The notes under the pieces were generated by a model. The model searched no databases. It saw only the letters and a program-made list of their open reading frames with translations, and was not told where the DNA came from. A DNA stretch of 64,000 bases from Tricholomella constricta (taxonomy: Eukaryota > Basidiomycota > Agaricomycetes > Agaricales > Lyophyllaceae): NCBI GenBank assembly GCA_013368375.1, contig JAACJP010000034.1, forward strand, positions 398,120-462,119, in the 5' to 3' direction. Positions within the stretch are counted from its first letter, which is position 1. Every line of letters starts with the position of its first letter. Positions 33,509 through 45,860 of this stretch are shown here, piece after piece. The translations under genes were made by a program, and so were the position numbers.

Positions 33509-34629
33509 TCTGGGCACCAGGCTTCAACGAAATGGACAGCCTAAACCGCCCACCTGGTCTATATTGCCGGCGATACCCCACGCCGCTTTGCCCGCTAATC
33601 GTTCGATCACCGCTTGCTCTCGTAAACATCTCTCTACGCCAACTTGTTTCCCTGTTGATTATCACGTTGCAACATCTTCTTTGTTTTTCGCTGTCAATTC
33701 TACCCTTGTCGTTGTCTCCGAAGGAAAATCTCCTACATCTGCCCCCTCTGTTGTCACTTGTCTCTTCGCGACGCTTTGCTTTCTATGATCTTTATACTGT
33801 ATTACTGTCACGTTGGATATCAGACTTTTGTACTTATATGCCGCGAAGTGTTGTTTTCATTACTGGTTCATACAAGGATGATGAAGTCGTTCTGTCCACC
33901 TTTGGTCAAAGCGGTAATGGCTGTTTGACTGTACATGGGCCGAACCGCCCAAACTAGTTCACGATGGATAGGATGGAAGTATAATATCCCGGTGAAGCCG
34001 AATAACCACAGTTTTACAGGATGACACGCCACGTCGCCATGTAGAAGGTGATTGTGCACGCAGGCTCATCCTACATCTATGATTGGATCATGGCCCCGCT
34101 CTTGGTTGCTCAATCAGTGACTTGAACTTGAACCTGAGGGCACTATGGCGGTCAAAGGTCTGAACAAAATTACTGATCCGATTTTGACATGCTAAACAAA
34201 ATGGCCAAGAGTTGAATGTCGCTTTAAATGAACAACTCAATGCCGAGGTTCAACCTCGTACTGGAACAAAATCCCCAACCACTTTTAGTTGATTCTAGCC
34301 CTACCTAAGCCAACACCGCCTCTCTCATTCTGCGATAGACATCTGGATCAACAGTCGGCGCGAAACAAGTCATTTTGATCCCTTCTTTCACCGCCGACCT
34401 GTCGGAAGGTGTCGACCTTGCCTTCAAAACCATGCAAGGAGATTTGGTGTTCTTGCCTTCCGTTCGCTTTCGTTTCCCAACATTGGCTTCGAGGCAGCCT
34501 CACGCATCGATTTTTTCGCTCCGCCTTGACGCACCTCGCTAGTCTTCCTCTCTCCGCCTCATCACGAGGCCGCAAGATTATTGCACGCTTGACAAAATGT
34601 TTGCGCCGGTGTTCTTGGAACCCTGCAAG
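33509..34629. other. Spacer
   Basis: 3' flank of KIN3. No gene was recognised. Confidence 0.4.
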
Positions 34630-36990
34630 GAACCATTGATCAAGAGCAAGAGTCCACAGACGTGCCCCCGGTACAACGCACATCCCATGCGCATCGATTC
34701 ATACCGCGTACTCATTAACTGCCCTGCCAGACCACAATCTCAGCAGCTTCTTGATACTTACGCTCTTGACTCGACCACCAATCCAAGCTTTCATCGTGGA
34801 TCATGCAACTCTCAATCTCATCTCGATCGTCGCCAGTTATTTGGCCATTTCTTTTCTCTCATTTTCTCATTCTTTTCTGGCTTTCTGGTGAATCGCGATA
34901 TCATGATATACGTCAGCCGTGCACCAATAGCAGCATCTCACGCCCATCAGGTGGGTGCTCCGATTGAATACAGTATCCAGAACTTCGCAAGGCGTTCGAA
35001 ACTCACAATTCTCTTGCCTGGCTTTTGCTTTTGCATCGTGAATGGCCGGACGCCTTTGTTCCGTCTCGGATCAGTGAACCTGCAGGGGGAAGGCTGACAC
35101 TTTGATTGTGTTTGGTTTGGAGCAGACGAACGAACACTGAGACCGGCAATCAGTTGAAACCCGCTCCACTCGTTTAGCCTATGTCTATTGTCTCCGTAAG
35201 GTCTCGTCGAACCATTATCGATGCACTGCGCATTGAAAAAGGAACAAGCGTCAAGCGTCAATGTTGCGGTCGTCAGGTACGTTCTTATAATCGACACATT
35301 GTCACACGGTTACATGCGTCTCATCTGGACCTACACGGACCCACAAGGACATCACCACCGGCCATGAATCTGTCTCAGTTGCATGCACCGTTGGTTGATT
35401 TCGTGGGCCTTCGAGTTCTTGGTGTCAGGCGCTTGATCAAGAGCAAGAGTCGACGTATCAGTCTGGGCGAACGCACATCCCATGCGCATGTATTTGTACC
35501 GCATACTCATTGGCTGCCTTGACCGCGATTTCAGGAGCTTTCTTTATCTTACGCTCTTGACTCGACGGTACAGTCCAAGCTTTTCATCATCATTGCGGCT
35601 TTAGTCTCATTTCGGTGTTGTTCCCCAAGTATCGGGCCAATTCCTTGTCTCTCATCTTCTCATTCTTTCTGGCTTTCTCGTGAATCGCGATATCATGATA
35701 TATGTCAGCCCTGAGCCGTGCAATAGCAGCATCTCACGCCCACCAGGTGCGTGTTCCGATTGAATATCCAGAACCTTCGCAAGACGTTCGAAACTTACAA
35801 TTCTCTTGCCTGGGTTTTGCACAGTGAACGGCCGGGCGCCTTTGTTCCGTCTCGGATCAATGAACATGCAGGGGGACCCAGTCTGCCCAAAATCTTGTAA
35901 GCGCCATCAGACAGAGAAGCCGTCGGAAAGGAAAACAATGACTTCAAATGACTGGCCAAGTTCAAGGCCGCGGTGCGACGCGTCGTGTTCTTTGTCGATG
36001 TCTCGTCAAAATACATGTTCAGACTCGATGGGAGCGCCATGTAGTCAAAGTGCCTCAGGATGGTGACAACATGGCGGTACATTTATCAATGTCAATCCGC
36101 ATTCAGATCACAAGAACAGTCTCTCATTCTCCTGATTTCTTCTTAGTTGAATCTACATATCTGTAATCATATCCATACAATTTGTTACTTGAATTTGACA
36201 TTAAGAGTCTTGTTTCAGAGAATTGACGAGGGGAGGTACCATTGTCACTGTGGTGGCTGAGCGCTTATAACATGTGCCAAACAGTTTGGCGGGATTTGCG
36301 CCTCTCTGAGCCTCTCCACTATATAATTTCCGCCTGCCGGTTATCTGCTGGATGTTGGCTACTCTCTTGATCAGGCTGTCACCAGGGCCATGAGCGGCTA
36401 ATCGGGCCTGATCTGACATGTGGCCTGATAAAGCACAAGGGAATATTCCGACAGACGTTCACCACCACCGATACAGTATGCAGAATCTTCACAAGGCGTT
36501 TAAGGTCTCTCGCCCGGTTTTTTCAAGAACAAACACCCTGAATGTCAGGACGCCTTTGTGCCATACTAGATCATTGGTCAGTCAATCTGCAGGGGGCGAC
36601 ACTTTGATTTTGTTTGGTCTAGGGCAATGAACACACAGGGACCCACAAGAAGACGTAGGAACATTGAGACCGGCATCACTTGAAGCCTTCTGCATTCGTC
36701 GTTATGCTCTGAATCAACCTGCCGCCGCCTGCCGCCGCCTCGTCCTGTGTTTATTGTCTCCTGCAGTATTAGGCTTGAGGCTCTTCGAACTGTTGTCGAT
36801 GCAGTGCGCATCGTAAAACTGATAAGATACCATCCAAATGTCACTGTTGCGGTTGTCAGGCACGTCTTTATATTATCCACGTTGGAAGCACGCGGTTACA
36901 TACATCTCCACTGGACCTATAGGGACCCACAAGGACACATCAACCCAGGAGACCGGCTATGAATCTGTCAAAATTGCATCCACCGTTGTT
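34630..36990 (+). repeat. Three decayed copies of an unknown repeat upstream of KIN4
   Basis: Copy A (about 34630-35415), copy B (about 35430-35885, shortened) and copy C (about 36460-36990) share blocks such as GATCAAGAGCAAGAGTC, ACGCACATCCCATGCGCAT, CGCGATATCATGATATA, GACGCCTTTGTTCCGTCTCG and GGACCTA..GGACCCACAAGGACA. Order and direction are the same in each. I see no coding frame conserved among them, so this is probably a non-coding repeat or duplicated promoter-proximal DNA. Confidence 0.65.
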
Positions 36991-37057
36991 GATTTCGCGC
37001 AAATACAGCTCAAGGCGCACTGTATTGGACTTGGACAACCTGCGCTTCGCAGTGTAC

Positions 37058-37064
37058 TATAAAT
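37058..37064 (+). promoter_or_regulatory. TATA box of KIN4
   Basis: TATAAAT lies 89 bp upstream of the KIN4 ATG. Confidence 0.4.
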
Positions 37065-37146
37065 CGAGGGAATATGAGCCGTCTCCTTACTTTTGACCTA
37101 ACCTCCTCTCGAAGCTTTTATCTTGAGAACTCTGCTCCATTTCGTT

Positions 37147-39108
37147 ATGGCCTCCCAGATTGCTCCGGACATCGAGAAGTATGAACTGGAGGACCTGGAC
37201 TTTGGAATCCCTAGCTTGGACAGTGTCAATGAGGATCAGCATCAGACAGCGCTCAACGATTTGACAGAATTTTTTGACTACTGTCTGCCGACCTTGGAGC
37301 CCCATCCAAAGCATATAACATCCGACAAGACGCGGAAGCCTGCTCCCTATGATCAACACCTTGACGAAAGCCTCAGGCTTCGACGTATCGTCTATCTACC
37401 GTCGCTGGCGACAGACCTAGAGCAGATCACAGAGGATGCTAAAAATGCGTATCTGGAGAAACATACAGTGCTCCCTCCAACTAGGATTAATTCCCGCTTT
37501 CCGGACTCAGCTGTCCGGGTCCACAGCCTCTATGATTGTGACTTCACAAAAATCACCGACGAGAAGAACATTCATGATGTCTTGAAGGACACGCTGGGGA
37601 AACACTGCGCCATCGTAGCATCCACCCTGGAATTTCAGCTACCGTACTGGGGTTCCGCGCATCTCGAGTGGACAATCACACCACAGACGACCCGAGCCAT
37701 CGCCGACGGGTTTCTCAAACTTACCAATGACCAGCCTAACGATAAACCCTTAATGTCACCACTTTCCGAAGAGTTCGCAGACATAATGGAATACAACCCT
37801 GTTCTGGGTATCTGGGAACTCAAAAGTCTCCTGTGTGGAACCGAAGTGGTCTTTAACGCCATTCTTTCGCTCGCCAACGGTGAAGAATTTCCTTGGTCTG
37901 TGTGTCCGCATGGCCCACTTTGCATAACGAAGTGCATGAATACTCGTGAACCCCCAGATACGCTCTTAACGTTCAAGGAAAAAGTAGGATTCGATGCGGA
38001 GCCACGTGTCTGTAGAAGCGTTCGTCCTATTCTCTCCGAGATGCCCTCGTTGCCCCTAGGCGGAATAGACCAATCCAAACTGCGGGACGCAAGATATATA
38101 GTGCAACAGGTTAGTAGGATATGGTTGAATGCTGACAATCTACTCATGATACGCACAGGTTTATGCTGAACTCGTGATAAACGACGCGACTTTCGCCAGC
38201 TTGACGACTGGCCTCCACGAGATCATCATGGAGCGAGATCGCAAAACAAACACATTGTTCATCACCGACGTCCTCAGATGCGATGAGCCAGGCTGCGCCA
38301 AACGGACGACTGGTTTGATGATTGCAATGCTACGCGATGCCCAGAAACGATGCGCGCGTGGGAAGTTGGAGGTACAGCAACCTCCTACGCAGGCTAAGAT
38401 CAAAAGCTGCTCCAAACGTCAACGTAAACCGCGCGTTCGCGCTGGGTCCAAGAGCCCAGTGCTCCAGATGATGAAAAAAATTACACAAAAACGCAGAGAT
38501 GCGAATTCTAGGAAGAAGGGGTCCAAAGCCGAAAAGGTGACGACCTTGTTTTTCCTTCAACTATTGCGACAAATCTGACGAATGGAGACAGGTGCAGAAA
38601 GAACTTCTTGAGGAAGCCCTGACACGAAAATGGCTCCAGTTCCGCCCCGCAACTGAAGAAGGAAACACCCCTGATTGGCATCCCTTTGCCAAAAGTTCCC
38701 CTTATCTGCGTGTTTCTCCACCCCAACTGAAAGTTGACCCAGCGGACATACATCAAAAGATTGGGCCGCTCATTACGGTAACCGCTCATCCTCGACTTGA
38801 AACGGCGAGGGCAACCTTCATCATCTCGAGGAAGAAATTTACCGGGCTTCCAACGTTTTCCAAGACTATCTTTGTCAAACACACCACGAAACGAGCCATT
38901 GCCCTCCGATTTCAACGCGAATATCAAGTCTATTCCGCCTTGAAAGCCGCCGGAACAACCTGCATTCCACTAGTCGTTGGACTTTTTCGTCATGCAAATT
39001 TGGAACAAACTATAGATGCCCCTGTCCCATTCATCAGTCTTATCCTGGAAGACGTTGGCATCCATTGCAGAGGACAAAGGAGTGATAACTCCAGTGTTGA
39101 TGGGGCAA
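37147..39108 (+). pseudogene. KIN4, kinase-like gene truncated in the kinase domain
   Basis: Exons 37147-38109, 38159-38536 and 38592-39108 (introns 49 and 55 nt, GT-AG). It starts MASQIAPDIE. The N-terminal module (YDQHLDESLRLRRIVYLPSL, FPWSVCPHGPLC) and the second exon (TLFITDVL, then a basic region) match KIN2 and KIN3. The kinase N-lobe has the beta-3 Lys (IFVKHTT), alpha-C Glu (REYQVY) and hinge LILEDVG. A small indel near 39057 shifts the frame. After SIAEDKGVITPVLMGQ a GTAGAA donor (39109) falls close to the family's conserved intron site, but the sequence then enters a TGCCCGTG-rich repeat and the catalytic loop is missing. KIN5 at 63.1 kb could be its lost end. Confidence 0.75.
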
Positions 39109-39118
39109 GTAGAAAAAG

Positions 39119-39230
39119 CCGTGGCACGCACGTGCATGCCAGTGCACGGCTGCCCGTGCCAGTGCGTGCCCGTGCGACGAAGTACCGTGGTGCCGTGCAT
39201 GTCAGTGTATGCCCGTGTCGCCCGTAAGAG
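39119..39230 (+). repeat. TGCCCGTG-rich repeat (left copy)
   Basis: GC-rich run with CCGTGGCACGCACGTGC at its left end and several TGCCCGTG units. A similar run in the opposite orientation lies at about 62875-63012. Confidence 0.55.
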
Positions 39231-39475
39231 TATACCGTGATGCTTTGGGCATTTGACTGCAACTATGATGATGCCCTTGAGTAATCTAATCTGTTGAAAT
39301 TCACACCAGTCAGGGCGTCTTTCAAGAACTACCAATTTCCTACCTCGAGTTCTGCGTCACTTCCATCTCGGTCAACATGGTTCCAATGTAGTGGCGCTCC
39401 TGCATAGGGATTCCAACCTTTGATGTGCTCCAGCATCTAACCCCCATTGGTAGTGGCCAGCAATACCTGCTTCAG

Positions 39476-39821
39476 TGTTAGGACCTGTGTAGCACGCCGG
39501 TTACAGAGTTATTCTGGAACCACCGAAGCGGACAGGCCTGACGTCCGTCAAGGAAGACGGCCTACGAAGGAGTATTCGGAGGTCGTGAGCGTTGACGGAG
39601 GTGTTCACCGGGGCTGATTCGAACGAACGAGCTCAAGTGATACGGGTGTGAAGCCAAATAGATTGAGAGAGAGAGAGAGAAACGAGAACGAGAATCGAGA
39701 ACTAGTCTTAACAATAGGTAATATCGAGGTAAGGAGTCTGAAAAGAAGTGGTGCCATCATATATACGGTGGGCGTGCGTGGGAAAGCGTAAGTGATTGCG
39801 AGTTTAGGGGCGGTCGTGACA
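39476..39821 (-). repeat. Solo LTR of the Tf1/sushi-like chromovirus
   Basis: A 346-bp LTR on the minus strand (TGTCACGACC...TCCTAACA) flanked by TTCAG at 39471-39475 and 39822-39826, a perfect 5-bp target duplication. There is no internal sequence, so it probably arose by LTR-LTR recombination. It keeps the ACCTCGATATTA self-priming segment. Confidence 0.93.
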
Positions 39822-39826
39822 TTCAG

Positions 39827-40681
39827 TGACGATATTTCGGACATTTGCTCGTCCAGTAGTCAACTATGGGCCGGGATGGGTGATTAAATGTTACGTACCA
39901 GCACTTGTAGTGACCGACCCCGGCACTACTACGCATGCAAAGACTTGACTCGAGTTGTCACTATGCAAGGTGCCGTATTCAAGTATTACAAGATGAAGAC
40001 AGAGTGGTCAATACTATACAATCACACTCAGTTGACCTAGCAGGACCAAAATACCGCCATAAACAATTCCCCAGTAGATTCAGCAGGTCCACATAAATAT
40101 AGATGAAGTCAGGAGGTCACGGTATCCTGTGCGAGTAAACGTAAGGAAGACAGAGCGCTATGAGTTAGATTGAGATACGGGGACCTCAGTTCGTACGCTC
40201 AGCCAATGCCTAGAAGTTGACATTTACTAGACTCAGCCGACACCTTAAGTTCAAGGGCATTTGTAAACCTGAAGCTGGCCCACATAGTCAGCAAGTCTAG
40301 ACAGCCTAAGCCAGTCTAGCGAAGCCTACTCACCAATAAGTCGGAGAAGAGACTAGTGTACGGAGCATCTTGTGCACGATAGACTTCTCAAGTAGCAGCG
40401 TATAAGCAATACAGGGAGCCTATGAAGTGTAAAGTAAATGTAGAGATTCAAACTGCAAGTCTGTAAGTCAACGTAGCCTATGAAACGACAAGTAAGCAGT
40501 CTAGCCAAGCCAATCATTCCACAAGTTAAAGCTATCTAGTCGGCGTATCCAGCCTGATAAATAAGTCAACCTATCATCTGAAAAATCCTTCTGTCAAGTC
40601 ATTTCAAGCGTAATCAGCCGAAGCAGCCTGTGAAGTTAGTTAACGATCCAAAACTTTCAACAGAATATAACATACATCTTT
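39827..40681. other. Spacer
   Basis: Irregular AAGTC/GCCTATGAA-rich sequence with no recognisable gene or clear tandem unit. It is the 3' flank of the minus-strand gene at 40.7-43.0 kb. Confidence 0.4.
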
Positions 40682-42965
40682 TCAAGCCGCCACGTAGTGC
40701 CATCTCTCTGATAAGTTGCGACGCTTAGCCGGAGCCTGTTTCGCGATGGGCGTGTCCGAGACATCCCGAGTAGAGGGGGCCTTGCGCTTCCGGCTGCTGC
40801 GGCGAGGCTCTTCTTCGAGCTGAGTGGTAGTTGATGCAGGAGTGGGCAATGTTGGAGTACCCGTCAAGGGTGCGGCGGCGACGGCTGTGGGTAGAGATTC
40901 GACTGCAGCTGGCGTGTAGACTGCCGGGGGCTGGAAAACTGGCGCAGAGTTAGTGTTCACTATGGCCACCGGGCCCCTCAAAGCAGCGGCGACACCCTTC
41001 CCACCACGCCTACCACCGCCGTGTTTTCCACCGTGCCCACGTCTTCCTCCACGCTCCGACCCCAAGGCGCTTCCAGTGTTATTGGAAGACTCCAAGGTTT
41101 CGGCGTTGGAATCGGCCTCGGGTGTAGAAATGGTGTCTTGTAGTCTGTTCACAGCGGTATCGGTGTCTCCGCCGCTATTTGTGATCGTCGGACGTGAGCG
41201 TGGGCGGACGCAGTAGTGGTCGTGGTGGTGTTCTCGCCTCCGCCGTCACCTGTATCCGGGGGGGTGGCGAGAACAGGAGTCGACACTGAGTCAGGGGCGC
41301 TGTCACGAAGTATTGGCGGTGAGAAATTGGCGAGAGGAGGGGAATGTGTGATGGCAGCAGGAGCGGGTTGTTGGGAGGGCAATGTCTCAATATTCTCATT
41401 GTCATCATCGTTGTCATTGTTATCATCGTCAAAGTTGTCGTCTGACAGCGACATCGGCTTTGAGAACTGTAAAATGTTGTGGGATCGGTTTTGGGCATCG
41501 AAAAATGCCGTGTACAATCGAAGAGCGTCCGTTGCCTTCATTACTTTGGGATTGAGGCTCGGAAAATCGGCAAGCGTGTTGCAATGGGTGAGTCCGACAG
41601 AGTCCCGCGTCGATGTATCAAGGACATCCCAAGGGACTGTAGTTGAGTTCGAGACTTCTGCAATAAACAAAGCTCATTAGTAAAATAGATTGGCTTGTGG
41701 TCATCATCGACTTACTCCAGGCCATTTCGATGTATTCCGCCAGAAGGTGGCGACAGCTGGCGACAGGGATACTCTCGGGGTCTAAGGATGGCAGGATGGG
41801 GTATCCATCCTCGTTCAAGATGATGGTGAGCTTGACTGGCTTCACTGCGGACTCTATGGGAGTGATCGCTTCGGGACGCTTGACTGTCAGAAAGGGTCCA
41901 TCAGTCCCGGCGCACAACAACGACGGCAGGAAAAGAAATACCTGGCAATGCGCCCTCTGCGAACCGTCGAAACTCGTTGCGGAAGTCCTTGAAATTGGCA
42001 CATTGATCAGCGAAAGTCGCCGATTGAGCATTGTTGGATACGGTGCCGCTATCAAGACATCAGAATGTGAGGGAAGATGGCCAGTAGTTAACGTACTTGA
42101 AGGTCTTGAGGTCACCCGCCTTGTTGCGATAGGCGCCTTGCAGGAAGAACATGACATCACCATGCCCTCCCCAGTTCCAGCCGCACATGCCACGCAGTGC
42201 CTCCGTGGCCGTTGGCAATAAAGAATTCTGTTGACTGTATAGATGATGGATGAGCCGTGCTTCAAGGCAAATGTCAGGATACCCGTACTCACGCAAATGT
42301 ATGCTCAGCGCTCGGGGGGCCTTTCAAATTCTCCTTCAAAATCGCCGCTTCCTCCTCATATTCGGCATGAGCCTTGTCATCAAGTTCATTGAAGAGTTCG
42401 TGCTTGAATTTCCGGTGCAGGGTAAGATTGCCTTCTCTGGTCAATTGGCCAGTTTCACTGCGCTCCTTATTGATCATGTCTCGAATATCGGCTTGCTTGG
42501 TTTTGGCGAATAAATCGACGGCGCTTGTTGCACGTGGAGCTTTGCTGGATGTCGAGGGTGCCGGCACCTCAACGTTCGTCTTTGTGTTGTTAATGAACCA
42601 TTTCTTCAGTTTCTAAATAACATAATTAAACACAGAATGCCCGACGGAGAAAAAAAGCTTACATGTTTGAGTGATTGGAGATTTGGACCGTCAGGGCCAG
42701 TGGAGTTGAATTGCTGGATGAAGAGAGGATATACGAGACGGAGGACCCAGTCCCCCTTGTCGCCCTTCACCTGCCCAGTCCCTCGAGGGCCAGTGGCTTT
42801 CTGAGTGAGCTTGTCAACGAACTCCTGATACTGTGGAAGGTGAGAGAGCAGGAGGGCTTTCTCCTCCTTGCTGAAAGCTCCTTGATTGGGACGTGGAGCT
42901 GCTGCCGTAGACGTAGGCGGGTCGAGCGGAAGGCCAGAGTTGGCAGGGTCAGGGGGATTTTCCAT
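40682..42965 (-). CDS. Conserved agaricomycete protein of unknown function, at least six exons
   Basis: Minus-strand exons 42965-42663, 42612-42293, 42234-42097, 42048-41942, 41883-41716 and 41657-41149 join in one frame (introns 48-58 nt, GT-AG) and give 413 residues if the stop at 41149 is used. An overlapping frame, 41152-40682, encodes a basic tail (RRSSRKRKAPS), and an unresolved 3' splice may add it. Features are LLSHLPQYQEFVDKL, KLKKWFINNT, GMCGWNWGGHGDVMFF, LPSLDPESIPVASCRHLLAEYI and an Asp/Asn run near residue 330. The motifs resemble a large family of uncharacterised mushroom proteins I recall near transposons. Function unknown. Confidence 0.7.
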
Positions 42966-43622
42966 GACAGGTATAGCGAGGGGAGTGCGAAAGCCTGCGA
43001 AATTGCAAGAGCTGTCTTTTTAGCCCCGAGTCCGCTTTGACTGTGGCATTTCGAACAACAACCGTGGAGAGGTCCACGCTTGGAGGGCCATCCTAAGGTA
43101 GGGCCATCCTCAGGTCAAAGCTGTGGCGGCGGGCAAAGCAGCATTTCCAGCTTTAGCCTAATGTCGATGATTATTGATTAGTTTAGTGCAAAGGTAGATA
43201 AAAGCCGTACATTGAGTAGCTCGTTCTGTCCCGGGGGGGGGAGACAAGGCCAAGGTATCGTCGAGGGTCAAATTGTGCCGTCGCTCGAATTAAGGTTGGA
43301 GAAAGACAATAGAAGGATAAGCCTTCCTTGTGAAGAACATATTGTAAGTAAGGAGAATTTGTAATTAGTGGGCCCGTGCTTTGCCCTTGCGAATGGTATT
43401 GTAAAGATGGAATATTGTATCGAAGCAGGGAGGGGAAACTACGGTAGCGTATTTCAGAAAAAAAGCTTGCCCCGCGAAATCAACTGCGAGGGGCTCCGCC
43501 CAACGATGCTCGAGCCATTCGGGCCATCCTCCTGAGTAGAGTTCCAGTGTATTCCCGAGCTCGACCCCGTACACTCCGAGCTCGACCTTGAAGTCCAGCA
43601 GATGGACGCTGTGATCGCCACG
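42966..43622. other. Spacer
   Basis: Region between two minus-strand genes. A short minus frame (43574-43365) has no recognisable domain. Confidence 0.4.
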
Positions 43623-44466
43623 TCAAGGAAAGACAGCTATCTCAACGTGGCTGTGGGCATCCTGTAGACAGCTCAGTAACAAATCGACCAGATGATTATT
43701 CGAACTGACCGATTTCCAGATAAAGAGTCGCACACCACATGTAAAGTCCCTATCATTTAGAGCATAACCAGTGACAGTGTTGTTCGAACGTTGTGCGGGC
43801 CGAATGGGGGAAGATGCAACAAGAGTGGCAGACGACGAGGGAAAGTCGTCATACATAGGACTCGTCGGTGGAGACAAACTCCAGCTAGCCGCCTGCGGAG
43901 AAGGTGGAGCCCGACTGGGTACTGATGTGGTCGAAAGTGGCTGGACGGGCCCTGTTCGGTTTGTGCGCCGGGGCTGAGGTTGGAGCTCCTCACGAATATT
44001 GAACCATTCTGCCAACTCGGTGACATCATGGAGGATCTCCGCGTCTAACGAGGTATGTGTTAGCCAAGTGAACGTCCAGGGCGCATTCTTCTTCTTCTAC
44101 ATGTCGATCAAATCAGGCGAAATGTTAGACGCACTAGAAAATGCCACTTACCACCATCTGGAACCACCGCCCGATGTTTGAGTGCTCCAAGACGTCTCCC
44201 TTCCCCGAGGCTGATTTTCCCGTGCACACTTGTGGCGTTCGGTAGACCCAACCGTGGACTCGGCGCTGCTCGTTGTACGGCGCCGCGAGGAATTCGATAG
44301 CTTTCGTGATCCGCTCTTCGTTGACTTTGTTGGCAGCAGATTTATTCAGGCCATGGAGTGCTGGGTCGGCGTTGGTGAAGGGTCCAAAGCGATGGGTGAC
44401 AGGTAATCGTTGAGAGTAGGGGGCAGCTTGACGACGTCCTGTCGTAGAAGAAGCAGTGCGAGGCAT
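43623..44466 (-). CDS. Hypothetical protein, two exons
   Basis: Exon 1 is 44466-44152 and exon 2 is 44096-43623, with a 55-nt GTAAGT...TAG intron, giving 262 residues from MPRTASSTTG. The ATG follows a (TTA)n-like run. Visible parts are a basic N-terminus, a compact region (EERITKAIEFLAAPYNEQRRVHGWVY), IGRWFQMV, ILHDVTELAEWFN, then a Pro/Ser-rich disordered stretch and a hydrophobic end. I cannot name the family. It lies in the same orientation upstream of the 40.7-43.0 kb gene. Confidence 0.65.
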
Positions 44467-44820
44467 TAATAATAATAAGATGTCGACGTTATAGTCCTCA
44501 CCGATCGTGCGCCCTTTAAAGTTCCTTGAGAGGCTTTGGAAGGCCAAAGCAAGGCAGTCTGGGCCAGTCAAAGCAGAACAATATATCGTAATTGTAGGTA
44601 CAAGCGCTCTAGATATAGACGATGGGCTAAATAACATAGAAATAAAAATAAAGGATTATAGCGATGATAGAAGTAAAAATTAGTACAATAGCGAATTCAG
44701 CACGTCGGCGGCACATCGGAATCCAATGCCCAAGGTGAGCGCCAGGCTGAAAAAAAATCCAGGGGCGGCCCGAGAAATAAAGCTGCTTGTGGTTGACGAA
44801 GTGAGTGAGGAAAAGTAATC

Positions 44821-45120
44821 ACTGCCAACACCAAGTCGAACAGGCGGGAGACGAACGTCTGGCCCGATGTTGATGGGAAAAGGCGGGGGTGCTTGATCCA
44901 TGGAGGCGGACGATCTACATGAGAGGAGGAGGGAGGATTCACTGCCGACGCCAAGTCGAGCAGGCGGGAGACGAACGTCTGTCCCGATGTTGACGGGAAA
45001 AGGCAGGGGTGCTTGATCCATGGAGGCGGACGATCTACACGAGAGGAGGAGGGAGGATTCACTGCCGACGCCAAGTCGAGCAGGCGGGAGACGAACGTCT
45101 GCCCCGATGGTGATGAAGTT
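44821..45120. repeat. 120-bp tandem repeat, about 2.5 copies
   Basis: Units start with ACTGCC(A/G)AC at 44821, 44941 and 45061, exactly 120 bp apart. The last copy is partial. The unit includes CAGGCGGGAGACGAACGTCT. Period 120 is a multiple of 3, but no gene was recognised. Confidence 0.9.
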
Positions 45121-45319
45121 CAAGAGAATGGGAAGTCAAAAAGTGGTTGGCGTCCGCCCGGGCATTGCCGAAAGGTCACACGCTTGCTCAGCCACTGGGC
45201 CCAAGCGCGGAAAAATATTTTTCAAACTCAGCGCGCAAGTGCAGAGTCGACGACACGTCTCCCTTCAGCATCATTCGCTGCATCCTCAACGCTGCTGCTG
45301 CTTGGCCCGATCTCCTCTG

Positions 45320-45850
45320 CCACCGAGATATACCTTTGGTATTCTCGTTCAGCTCGACGTGACGTCGGCTGATTGCAAGCACTCCTTTAGATTACGTCTT
45401 TACACTTTCGTATACACTCGTTTCATTTAACTTGAGCTTTAAAGTTCGAAATAACATCAACGGTAAGTTCATTAATTTCTCTAACTACGCACTGACACCT
45501 AAGCTTCATAGCCTGCGGACGTTCCTTCGACCCAGATTGAACGAGATATACCTTTGGTATTCTCTTTCGGCTCGACGTGACGTCGGCTGATTTCTATCTG
45601 TGGTCCTCTTCGACCAACGCGGCGATCGTCACAGCCTGCGGACTATTCATCCACCCACACTCCACCTTGAGTTACAAGTTCGAGATCGTAAGTTCATTTA
45701 AATTTTCTAACTACGCACTGACACCTGAGCTTCATAGCCTGCCGACGTTCCTTCTACCCAGATTGCACTTTGAGATATACCTTTGGTATTCTCTTTTGGC
45801 TCGACGTGACGTCGGCTGATATCCATCTGTGGTCTTTTTCAAACAACGCG
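45320..45850 (+). repeat. Tandem promoter-proximal repeat with CRE-like sites
   Basis: ATATACCTTTGGTATTCTC followed by GCTCGACGTGACGTCGGCTG occurs at about 45329, 45548 and 45777. The 3' half of each unit repeats AACTACGCACTGACACCT. Each copy has a short palindrome (ATACC-TTT-GGTAT) and TGACGTCG, close to the CRE core. The last copy ends about 40 bp before the ATG at 45861. Confidence 0.7.
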
Positions 45851-45860
45851 GCGATTTGTG

